Shown piece after piece: positions 1 to 6,074 of a DNA stretch of 7,327 nucleotides (positions are counted from its first letter, which is position 1; every line of letters starts with the position of its first letter). Position numbers and translations under genes: made by a program. Source of the stretch: an uncultured Flavobacteriia bacterium (GTDB lineage: Bacteria; Bacteroidota; Bacteroidia; Flavobacteriales_D; Crocinitomicaceae); assembly GCA_903928365.1 (NCBI GenBank), contig CAIYQV010000432.1, positions 1 through 7,327 on the forward strand, written 5' to 3'. Below the pieces are notes generated by a model, which made no database searches, was not told where the DNA came from, and saw nothing but the letters and a program-made list of their open reading frames with translations.

Positions 1-747
1 ACTTACGATGGTCTTAGCTTTCGAAAAGTCATATGAAGGAAGGATCTCCGCTCCAAAGTTCGCCTTGTTCGCAGCACGCATACCAGCATAAGATACTGCG
101 TCATATTGAATATGTTCGAACTTTCCGTTTTCTGCAGTTGCACCGACTGAAGCTGCAAGATCAGCGATTGCTGCTGACATGGACGGACTGATAACCGTAT
201 TGGAAATCAAAGCAATTTTTCTTGCTGATTTCAATCCGGTCTTAATGTCACCATCCAGTTTTGACCAACTTGTTTCAGCACCTGCTTTCACAGGGTTTTG
301 CAAACGAGCAGAATCGTACAAACCAAGAACAGATGCGATGATCTGTGCATTCGAGCCACCGTTGGTGATGCCAAAATCCTTATTACCTTTAATATAGATC
401 GGTCTACCTTCGCGGGTTTTCACCAAAATACTTGCGTATGACACACCGTCGTAGTACGTTGAAGCGTACCAAGTTGGCATTCCGGGTGTTACGTTCTCAG
501 GTTTGTTCACATAAGGGATTGCCTTAGTAACCGGAGCCTCACACGCTGCAACTGTTGCAGCAGCAACGCTAAATCCTAGGAACTTAAGGAAATCACGACG
601 AGCCGTTGATGTTTCTTTCAGATTTTCATCACCCAAGAACTCCTCAACTGACATTTGTGAAGGAAACTCCTGATCTCTTGAGTTAAGAAATTCAGGTGTT
701 TCTTTTAGTTCTTCAAGACCTTTCCAATATTTTCTTGTCATTGCCAT
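1..747 (-). CDS. actB: ActB, alternative complex III iron-sulfur/molybdopterin-oxidoreductase-like subunit (N-terminal 249 residues, cut by left edge)
   Basis: The first 249 codons of a protein I recognise as the Bacteroidota 'TAT-variant-translocated molybdopterin oxidoreductase', ActB of alternative complex III. In this family ActB is periplasmic and passes electrons through Fe-S clusters in its later domain (not in the window); it resembles molybdopterin enzymes but is reported to lack the cofactor. The sequence opens MAMTRKYWKGLEEL and has an acidic stretch of about 45 residues. A twin-arginine motif follows (TARRDFLKF, R50-R51), then a hydrophobic Ala-rich segment ending VAACEAP. Such an extended leader before the RR pair is typical of these proteins. 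C69 is the only cysteine seen, so the usual N-terminal CxxCxxxC cluster site of DMSO-reductase-type enzymes is absent, as expected for ActB. The region after residue 80 (YASTYYDG, KTREGRPIYIKGN) matches the family. The start could be M1 or M3. The gene lies 31 bp after actA in the same direction and is very likely cotranscribed with it. Confidence 0.9.
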   Translation of the reverse strand, partial: MAMTRKYWKGLEELKETPEFLNSRDQEFPSQMSVEEFLGDENLKETSTARRDFLKFLGFSVAAATVAACEAPVTKAIPYVNKPENVTPGMPTWYASTYYDGVSYASILVKTREGRPIYIKGNKDFGITNGGSNAQIIASVLGLYDSARLQNPVKAGAETSWSKLDGDIKTGLKSARKIALISNTVISPSMSAAIADLAASVGATAENGKFEHIQYDAVSYAGMRAANKANFGAEILPSYDFSKAKTIVS

Positions 748-778
748 ATACTATTTGGACTAGTTCTGTTCTACTTAA

Positions 779-2143
779 TTAATAGTGGCATTTTGCACAT
801 TCCCAACCACCAAGTTCAGCTACGGATACTTTACCATCTTCCAGGTATTTCTCATAAAGCTTCTTGTCTTTCATCAATCGACGGTGAATCTCATTGTAGT
901 ATCCGTCATTCTTGCTATCCAATGAACCTGTAGAAATTTCCTTCTCTTTGTGACACTCGATACACCATCCCATCGTCATGGTTGTTTTTGTCAAAGGAAT
1001 ATTCCCTTCAATCTTGTTCAATTCAGAAACAGGCTGCACTTTGACAGCTTCCGTTTGTTTCGTCATATCACCGTGACATTGTTTACAATCCACGCCACCA
1101 ACAACTACGTGCTGGGAGTGATTGAAGTAAACGTGATCAGGTAATACATGGACCTTATTCCAAACAATTGGTTTTGTTTTACCTGTGTATTTACCTGAAC
1201 CTGCAGGATCCCAACCAGCAGCTTCATAGATCTTAGCGATCTGCTCTTGCTGAGCCGGTGTACGCCCGTTGACCTGCTTGTGACAGTTCATACAAACATT
1301 CACTGTAGGTAATCCGGCTGATTTTGATTTTGTAACTGAATTGTGACAGTATTTACAATCAATTCCGTTTGTGCCCGTGTGAATAGCATGTGGGAATGCG
1401 ATAGGTTGAGAAGGCTGGTATTCCTCAACAGTACCAATACTGTACAAACCAAGGAACAATGACACTACAAATCCGATCACAAGGACCAATGAAGCCAAAC
1501 CAACATACAATCTGTATTTCCATGCCCATGCTTTCAATTCTTCTGCATAAGTCAATTGATCGTTTACTTCTTCGCCATCGTTTTCAGCAGCAGCAAATTT
1601 CAATTGTCTGCGAACACCTCCAACGGCAAGGATGATTGTAATAAAGATCACTCCAAGGATAATCCATATCCATCCGGCAGAACCTTCCTCTTCAGTAGCA
1701 GCAGCCGGATCAGCTGCGGTACCGTCTCCTGCAGCAGCACCATCAGCCCCTGCAGCAGCAGGATCTGGTTGAGAGTCAACCCAATCCATGATAGCATCAA
1801 TATCCTCTTTCTTTAAGTCGGGAAACTGACTCATTGCTGTTGGAGACCAAGCCTGGATCTGAACGGCATAAGGATCACCACTTGCTACGGCATTCTGCCA
1901 GTTGTTCACCCACGTATAGATCGCACCTTCTCCTGCTCCACCGTCAGCCCATCGCTGACGCACCTGGAATAATTTCGGACCAGTACTATTCTTGTGTGGT
2001 TGGTGACAACTAGCACATTTTGCCTTGAACAAGGCTTCACCCTGCGCATGGACTGTGGATATTCCGGTAGTGAAGAAAATCACTAAAGCTCCGAAACACC
2101 AATTTTTCAAGTTTCTAAACATCTGACTATTAGATATTTTCAT
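779..2143 (-). CDS. actA: ActA, alternative complex III multiheme cytochrome c with six heme sites
   Basis: A 454-residue membrane-bound cytochrome c, the heme subunit of alternative complex III, which oxidises quinol and delivers electrons to cytochrome c or a terminal oxidase. A signal peptide runs to about A33 (cleavage STVHA/Q). A class I-like cytochrome domain follows, with CASCH at 43-47 and M104 (TAMSQFP) as the probable axial ligand. Next come an Ala/Gly/Asp-rich linker (128-150), a membrane segment at about 157-176, a short cytoplasmic stretch and a second membrane segment at about 212-236. The C-terminal periplasmic domain has five CxxCH sites: 263-267, 284-288, 353-357, 394-398 and 449-453. 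The last ends one residue before the C-terminus. H252, H255, H337, H342, H345 and H420 are candidate distal heme ligands. The two membrane spans put both heme domains in the periplasm. I chose the ATG at 2143; the in-frame ATG at 2122 would also leave a full signal peptide. actB follows directly, which supports the assignment. Confidence 0.92.
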   Translation of the reverse strand: MKISNSQMFRNLKNWCFGALVIFFTTGISTVHAQGEALFKAKCASCHQPHKNSTGPKLFQVRQRWADGGAGEGAIYTWVNNWQNAVASGDPYAVQIQAWSPTAMSQFPDLKKEDIDAIMDWVDSQPDPAAAGADGAAAGDGTAADPAAATEEEGSAGWIWIILGVIFITIILAVGGVRRQLKFAAAENDGEEVNDQLTYAEELKAWAWKYRLYVGLASLVLVIGFVVSLFLGLYSIGTVEEYQPSQPIAFPHAIHTGTNGIDCKYCHNSVTKSKSAGLPTVNVCMNCHKQVNGRTPAQQEQIAKIYEAAGWDPAGSGKYTGKTKPIVWNKVHVLPDHVYFNHSQHVVVGGVDCKQCHGDMTKQTEAVKVQPVSELNKIEGNIPLTKTTMTMGWCIECHKEKEISTGSLDSKNDGYYNEIHRRLMKDKKLYEKYLEDGKVSVAELGGWECAKCHY

Positions 2144-2190
2144 TTAAAAAGCTGCGAGTCTGTTGTCAAAAAAACAATTCTTGACGGTAG

Positions 2191-2198
2191 CAAATTTA
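2191..2198 (-). promoter_or_regulatory. -7 box of the act operon promoter
   Basis: Read on the minus strand this is TAAATTTG, an exact match to the Bacteroidota -7 consensus TAnnTTTG. It lies 47 bp upstream of the actA ATG, which would give a leader of roughly 40 nt. No TTTG or TTG stands at the usual -33 distance; CTGTCA, inside a tandem repeat, occupies that place. Transcription start is inferred, not seen. Confidence 0.5.
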
Positions 2199-2217
2199 GA
2201 AGAATCGCTAGTATTCA

Positions 2218-2239
2218 TGACAGTTTTGTGACAATTTTG
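2218..2239. repeat. Tandem 11-bp repeat upstream of act promoter, possible operator
   Basis: Two head-to-tail 11-bp units, TGACAGTTTTG and TGACAATTTTG, differ at one position. The 11-bp period is close to one helical turn, so a protein could bind both units on the same DNA face. The repeat begins 19 bp upstream of the act -7 box on the minus strand, so it covers and extends beyond the expected -33 region. This suits an activator or repressor site, but a chance AT-rich repeat cannot be excluded. Confidence 0.4.
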
Positions 2240-2372
2240 AATGTGGTATTCGTAATTTAAATTGATTCTAAATAACATTTTTTAACGATTCGCTGATTAC
2301 TAATTTCTTATCAATGCGTTAACATTTATCAACAAACTGCCGTCCGATAAATACTATACGCTGCTTATTCTT

Positions 2373-2380
2373 TAATTTTG
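2373..2380 (+). promoter_or_regulatory. -7 box for the SPOR-domain gene
   Basis: TAATTTTG matches the Bacteroidota -7 consensus TAnnTTTG exactly and lies 18 bp before the ATG at 2399. Transcription would begin at about 2385, leaving a leader of roughly 14 nt. This supports the ATG at 2399 over the upstream in-frame TTG at 2378, which would lie within the promoter. No -33 TTTG is evident. Confidence 0.45.
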
Positions 2381-2398
2381 ATTCACAAAACACGAACG

Positions 2399-2812
2399 AT
2401 GTCTCTTTCAAAAGTACTATTGCCCATATTCCTGTTTTTATTCTATTTCAGAACAACGGCACAGGAGTCCGGAAGCATTGAAATACATGCTGATCCAAGA
2501 ATTGATGCATTAGTGAAGAAACAAGGAAGTGTGAGTCCTGGAGCAACCTCGCCACAAATTTCTGGTTTTCGTGTTCAGCTGACATTTGACCCAGATAAAA
2601 AAACCATCGATGACGCCCGTTCTCGATTTTCAGCTTCGTATCCTGACATTGATGCGTATGTCATGTTCAATGCTCCAAACTTTTTCCTGAAAGTCGGTGA
2701 TTTTAGAACTCAATTGGAGGCAGAGAAATTAAAAGAGGCTATTACATCCGAATTTCCAACCAGCTTCATCATCAAGGAACAGATCAATCTTCCAAGGATC
2801 GATCAGCGTTAA
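2399..2812 (+). CDS. Secreted SPOR-domain protein
   Basis: A 137-residue exported protein with a single SPOR domain. Residues 1-21 are a signal peptide with a strong hydrophobic core (LLPIFLFLFYF) and a likely cleavage at RTTA/QE. After a short linker (about 22-53), residues 55-133 match the Bacteroidota SPOR pattern: GFRVQLTF at 57-64, an FSASYPDIDAYV stretch, PNFFLKVGDFRT at 93-104, EAEKLKEAI and a final FIIKEQINLP. SPOR domains (Sporulation-related repeat family) bind peptidoglycan glycan strands that lack stem peptides, often at division sites, so a cell-wall role in the periplasm is inferred. The protein has no other domain, so it is either an accessory factor or a binding protein. The start at 2399 is preferred because it gives a normal signal peptide and follows a -7 box. 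The gene diverges from actA and its last 29 bp overlap the 3' end of the opposing flavoprotein gene. Confidence 0.85.
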   Translation: MSLSKVLLPIFLFLFYFRTTAQESGSIEIHADPRIDALVKKQGSVSPGATSPQISGFRVQLTFDPDKKTIDDARSRFSASYPDIDAYVMFNAPNFFLKVGDFRTQLEAEKLKEAITSEFPTSFIIKEQINLPRIDQR

Positions 2813-3959
2813 TAATTGCCTCTGCGGCAACAAAACCCGTTGAAACTGAAGCCTGAATAAGGTATCCTCCGGTACACGTGTCCCAATCCAACATTTCTCC
2901 TATGGCATAAGCATTTTTAAGCTTTTTTATGCGAAAGGAAGAATTCACCTCATCCATAGCTACCCCTCCAACCGTTGAAATCACTTCCTCTATATTGCGC
3001 AAACCCTGAACCGGCAACGGGATTCTTTTAATCTGAGAAATCAGTACATCTACATTCAAGAACTCTTCCCTGGTAAGCGTCCGTTTCAGTAAGGAAATTG
3101 CCTCTTTTGATAATTTTAACGCCCTTAATTGATCAGTGGGTTGTAGCTCGCTGTTCCATCTGAATTTGATTTGTGATTCTGACAAATCCGGTTTGAGATC
3201 CAAACAAAGTTCCTTGTTCTCCCTCACTGCTCCATTCAATGCGTAGACAGGTGTCCCTTCCAGACCGTATTCAGTAAAAACAAGGTCGCCTTTTCGATAA
3301 ACATCCGATGCAAACACTGCAACGTTCTTCAGAGCCTTCCCGCTCGAGTTCTTATCTAAAAATTCCGAATCGAGTACTATTCCGCCATTACTTGAGGCAA
3401 AGGGGATGACTTTAATTCCCATTCTTTCGATCATTCCAGTCCATGAACCATCCGAACCTGTTACGCTCCAAGAGGCGCCACCCAAAGCCAGAACAAGGTA
3501 ATCACCGACCATTTTTACTCTCCCTTTCTCCGTTTCAAAGATCATAGAAGCACCTTGAATTTCCTCCAAACGATGCTCAGCATGAAATTGACCACCGAGA
3601 TCAATTATCGATTGTTTCCATTTTGTCACCAACTCCGCAGGTGTAATACCCTTTATCGGAAATACCCTTCCCGAACTTCCAACATAGGTTTCTACGCCCA
3701 TTTCCATCAAAAATGTTCGAAAATCATCGTTGCTAAACAAACGTATGGCGTCTTGTATTTTGGAATCATTGTATTTCCGAAGAAAAGAATTCAACTCCTC
3801 GCCATGTGTCAGATTAAAACCACCTTTCCCGGCAACCAATAATTTACGGGAGAACGATTTCTTATGGTCGAACACGTGTGTTTGATAGCCCCTACGGGCA
3901 AGCTGATAGGCTGCCATGAGTCCGGCAGGTCCACTTCCAACGATCAAAACTGTTTTCAA
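2784..3959 (-). CDS. FAD-dependent oxidoreductase, HI0933/TIGR03862-type flavoprotein
   Basis: A cytoplasmic flavoprotein of 391 residues, close to the usual length of its family. From the TTG start the N-terminus is a Rossmann dinucleotide-binding fold: TVLIVGSGPAG (GxGxxG at 8-13) with an acidic residue (D31) closing the second strand. Other landmarks are AGKGGFNLTH at 43-52 (the family's AGxGGxNLTH signature), GRVFP at 97-101, ALGGASW at 158-164, STVGGVAMDEV near 328-338, and the C-terminal FAD-contacting GEMLDWDTCTGGY at 354-366. These resemble the TIGR03862 branch of the HI0933 family. The substrate is unknown. The frame stays open upstream to an ATG at 4121, but that extension (54 residues) lies antisense inside rnpA and has no family similarity. 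TTG at 3959 puts the start just before the Rossmann strand, as expected, and no closer ATG exists. It converges on and overlaps the SPOR gene by 29 bp. Confidence 0.85.
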   Translation of the reverse strand: MKTVLIVGSGPAGLMAAYQLARRGYQTHVFDHKKSFSRKLLVAGKGGFNLTHGEELNSFLRKYNDSKIQDAIRLFSNDDFRTFLMEMGVETYVGSSGRVFPIKGITPAELVTKWKQSIIDLGGQFHAEHRLEEIQGASMIFETEKGRVKMVGDYLVLALGGASWSVTGSDGSWTGMIERMGIKVIPFASSNGGIVLDSEFLDKNSSGKALKNVAVFASDVYRKGDLVFTEYGLEGTPVYALNGAVRENKELCLDLKPDLSESQIKFRWNSELQPTDQLRALKLSKEAISLLKRTLTREEFLNVDVLISQIKRIPLPVQGLRNIEEVISTVGGVAMDEVNSSFRIKKLKNAYAIGEMLDWDTCTGGYLIQASVSTGFVAAEAIINADRSLED

Positions 3960-3966
3960 ATCAGGA

Positions 3967-3974
3967 CAAAAGTA
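3967..3974 (-). promoter_or_regulatory. Possible -7 box for the flavoprotein gene
   Basis: On the minus strand this reads TACTTTTG, an exact TAnnTTTG match, ending only 7 bp before the TTG start codon. If used, the transcript would be leaderless or have only a few leader bases. No -33 TTTG was found at the right distance, and the motif is short enough to arise by chance. Confidence 0.3.
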
Positions 3975-4004
3975 AAAGTTATCTCCGCTTTCCTGTATGA
4001 ATGA

Positions 4005-4012
4005 TATCTTTG
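4005..4012 (+). promoter_or_regulatory. Possible -7 box for the rnpA operon
   Basis: TATCTTTG matches TAnnTTTG exactly and ends 4 bp before the GTG start of rnpA. A promoter for this operon must lie in the 57-bp gap or within the opposing flavoprotein gene, because the upstream gene is divergent. Use of this box would make the rnpA message essentially leaderless, which weakens the call. No -33 TTTG was found. Confidence 0.3.
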
Positions 4013-4016
4013 CCAA

Positions 4017-4403
4017 GTGAATCAATCGTTTGGAAAGGAATATAAACTTTGCTCGAAAAAGCGCATTTCGGAGGTGTTTGAAGCCAAACAAAGCCTGAAG
4101 TCCTATCCTTTCGTGACGCATTTCCTAAGCGCAGACAGAAAGGAAGAATCGGTTCCGTTTCAAGTCGTTTTTTCCGCTCCAAAGAGAAATTTCCGCAAAG
4201 CACACGACAGAAACAGAATTAAGAGGCTGATGCGCGAAGCATTTCGCAAGAATAAACTACCTTTAGAAGCGATTCTGGAAGAACGGGATCTGTGCCTGGC
4301 ACTATTTGTGATTTACACTTCCCGGGAGGAACTACCCTTGTTAATGTTAGAGAAAAAGACAAAACAATTGCTATCCGAACTCATCAAAAAGCTCGAAAAA
4401 TGA
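4017..4403 (+). CDS. rnpA: Ribonuclease P protein component
   Basis: The 128-residue protein subunit of RNase P, which binds the catalytic RNA and helps it remove 5' leaders from precursor tRNAs. The N-terminal part (FGKEYKLCSKKRISEVF, 5-21) is the usual entry strand and helix. The family signature KAHDRNRIKRLMREAFR lies at 61-77 and includes the RNR motif (R65-N66-R67) that contacts the RNA. The preceding VVFSAPKRNFRKA is the typical strand leading into it. The length is normal. The start is GTG: an in-frame stop lies at 4002-4004, and no ATG falls between it and the conserved region. There is no Shine-Dalgarno sequence. rpmH, the neighbour of rnpA in many bacteria, is not next to it here. 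Instead the gene is coupled by an ATGA overlap to the S41 peptidase gene and diverges from the flavoprotein gene. Confidence 0.93.
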   Translation: MNQSFGKEYKLCSKKRISEVFEAKQSLKSYPFVTHFLSADRKEESVPFQVVFSAPKRNFRKAHDRNRIKRLMREAFRKNKLPLEAILEERDLCLALFVIYTSREELPLLMLEKKTKQLLSELIKKLEK

Positions 4404-6049
4404 AAACACACCTTAGAAAGCTCCGTTCATCACTGCTACTTCTCCTTTTTATTACTTCTTTTTTACCAAGGTTTTCCGCTCAATCCAATGGTTTCGAGGT
4501 AATCAAAAACCTCGAACTGATGGATCAGATCTATCAGCACCTGGAAATGTATTATGTTGATGATGCTCAGGTTGGAAAACTTTCTAAAGTGGCCATCGAT
4601 GCCATGTTAAAAGAACTTGACCCTTACACGGTCTACTATCATGAATCCAACATAGAAGACTACAAGTTGATGACTACCGGTCAGTACGGAGGTATTGGTG
4701 CACTGATCCGAAAAATTGGTGATCACACCTTCATTGCTGAACCTTACGAAGGAAATCCCGCACAGAAAGCAGGCTTGATGGCGGGTGACAAGATCATCTC
4801 TATTGACGGGAAATCAATGGTTGGACTACCTTCTGATGATGTATCCAGTTCTTTGAAAGGTCCAAAAGGCACGACCATCGTTGTCGAGGTTGAACGAGGA
4901 AAGGAAAAGAAAAAGATCAGTGTCACCAGAGATGAGATCAAGTTGCCCGATGTACCTTATTCAGGGATGATCAATGAAACTGTAGGATACATCAAATTAA
5001 ACAGTTTTACGCAAACAGCTTCAGCAGATGTCAAAACTGCATTCACGGATCTGAAATCCAAAGGCATGAAGCAATTGGTACTTGATCTTCGTGGGAATGG
5101 TGGTGGATTATTGATCGAAGCGGTTAAGATCGTGAATATGTTCGTTAAAAAAGATCAAACGGTGGTTACGACCAAAGGTCGCGTGGCGGAAGAAAACCGT
5201 GTATACAAAACCCTTGAGAACCCAATCGATATAGAGATTCCTTTAACTGTACTAATCGATGAGGGCTCCGCGTCTGCCAGTGAGATCGTTGCGGGAAGTT
5301 TACAAGATCTCGATCGTGCAGTGATCATAGGAAACACATCCTATGGAAAAGGGCTTGTTCAGCGCACTTATGATCTTAAATACGGTTCTAAGGTAAAGCT
5401 GACCATCGCTAAATACTACACCCCTTCGGGCCGATGTGTTCAGCGTTTGGAATATTATGAAAAAGAAGATGGTGAGAAACCAAAAGAAATAGCTGATTCC
5501 CTGATCAAGGTATTTAAAACGGTCAACGGAAGAGATGTGATCGACGGTCGTGGCATTGAACCTGATGTAACCGCTGAAGAAAAGGATCTGAGTCGCCTCA
5601 CCGCAACGATCTATGCAAACAACCTTCTTTTTAATTATGCCACCAACTACTTTAATGAACATCCAAGTATTTCAGAAGCTGGAAAATTCACTTTAAGTGA
5701 TTCGGAATATGATGCCTTTAAAAACTTTGTCCTTAAAGAAGAATTCACCTACTCTACCGCCTCCGAAGAGATGTTGAAGAAGATGAAAAAAACGGCAGAA
5801 GATGAAGGTTTCTATGACGAATCCAAAGCTGAGTACGACGCACTGATGGCAAAGGTAGTTCCATCAAAGGAACGTGATCTGGCGAAATTCAGAACAGAAA
5901 TCCAACCTATGCTTGAAAACGAGATCGTATCGAGGTACTATTTTCAAAAAGGACGAGCTGTAGACTCTTTCCGAACGGATGATGTACTGAAAAAAGCGTT
6001 GGAAGTTTTGAACAATCCAACTCAGTACAACACTATTTTGAAAAAATAA
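4400..6049 (+). CDS. Secreted S41 family C-terminal processing peptidase with PDZ domain (CtpA/Prc-like)
   Basis: A 549-residue periplasmic serine protease of the carboxy-terminal processing family, which cleaves proteins near their C-termini. A signal peptide (1-27) ends at RFSA/QS. Residues about 30-90 form a helical N-terminal part (YYVDDAQVGKL, LKELDPYT). A PDZ domain spans about 92-178 (GQYGGIGALI to VVEVERG), with the AGLMAGDKIISIDGK core. The S41 core follows at about 190-350: GYIKLNSFT, LVLDLRGNGGG, then SASASEIVAG with catalytic S292 and, 25 residues on, K317 in SYGKG, the spacing of the Ser-Lys dyad in known Ctp enzymes. GRGIEPDV closes the core, and a mainly helical C-terminal region of about 150 residues follows. 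The ATG at 4400 is chosen because it gives a proper signal peptide; the frame extends upstream to 4292, but that part lies in rnpA. The overlap ATGA with the rnpA stop suggests translational coupling. Confidence 0.93.
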   Translation: MKTHLRKLRSSLLLLLFITSFLPRFSAQSNGFEVIKNLELMDQIYQHLEMYYVDDAQVGKLSKVAIDAMLKELDPYTVYYHESNIEDYKLMTTGQYGGIGALIRKIGDHTFIAEPYEGNPAQKAGLMAGDKIISIDGKSMVGLPSDDVSSSLKGPKGTTIVVEVERGKEKKKISVTRDEIKLPDVPYSGMINETVGYIKLNSFTQTASADVKTAFTDLKSKGMKQLVLDLRGNGGGLLIEAVKIVNMFVKKDQTVVTTKGRVAEENRVYKTLENPIDIEIPLTVLIDEGSASASEIVAGSLQDLDRAVIIGNTSYGKGLVQRTYDLKYGSKVKLTIAKYYTPSGRCVQRLEYYEKEDGEKPKEIADSLIKVFKTVNGRDVIDGRGIEPDVTAEEKDLSRLTATIYANNLLFNYATNYFNEHPSISEAGKFTLSDSEYDAFKNFVLKEEFTYSTASEEMLKKMKKTAEDEGFYDESKAEYDALMAKVVPSKERDLAKFRTEIQPMLENEIVSRYYFQKGRAVDSFRTDDVLKKALEVLNNPTQYNTILKK

Positions 6050-6074
6050 GCGTTATCTGCCGAAGGCTACTCCC

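Noticed and set aside
179..397. 72-residue open frame on the plus strand opposite actB
   Set aside because: It is antisense to well-conserved actB coding sequence and shows no recognisable protein features or start signal.
1690..1760. GCA-rich repeated stretch as a possible microsatellite or insertion in actA
   Set aside because: It encodes the Ala/Gly/Asp-rich linker (residues 128-150) in frame, without exact tandem units, so it is a normal flexible linker.
2308..2332. Direct repeat TTATCAA (2308-2314 and 2326-2332) in the act/SPOR intergenic region
   Set aside because: Seven-base matches 18 bp apart are expected by chance in such AT-rich DNA, and neither copy is placed sensibly relative to a promoter.
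2378..2398. TTG start at 2378 for the SPOR protein
   Set aside because: It overlaps the TAATTTTG -7 box and would put seven polar residues before a signal peptide that begins properly at the ATG at 2399.
2816..2830. Small hairpin TTGCC-TCTGC-GGCAA just after the SPOR stop as a terminator
   Set aside because: The stem has only 5 bp and no T tract follows on the plus strand. It lies in the coding sequence of the flavoprotein gene and is likely chance.
4292..4399. In-frame upstream extension of the S41 peptidase by 36 residues
   Set aside because: It lies entirely inside rnpA in another frame, has no signal-peptide character, and would bury the clear signal peptide that begins at the ATG at 4400.
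5300..5662. 120-residue open frame on the minus strand inside the S41 peptidase gene
   Set aside because: It is the antisense shadow of the conserved protease core and resembles no known family; the sense strand explains the sequence fully.
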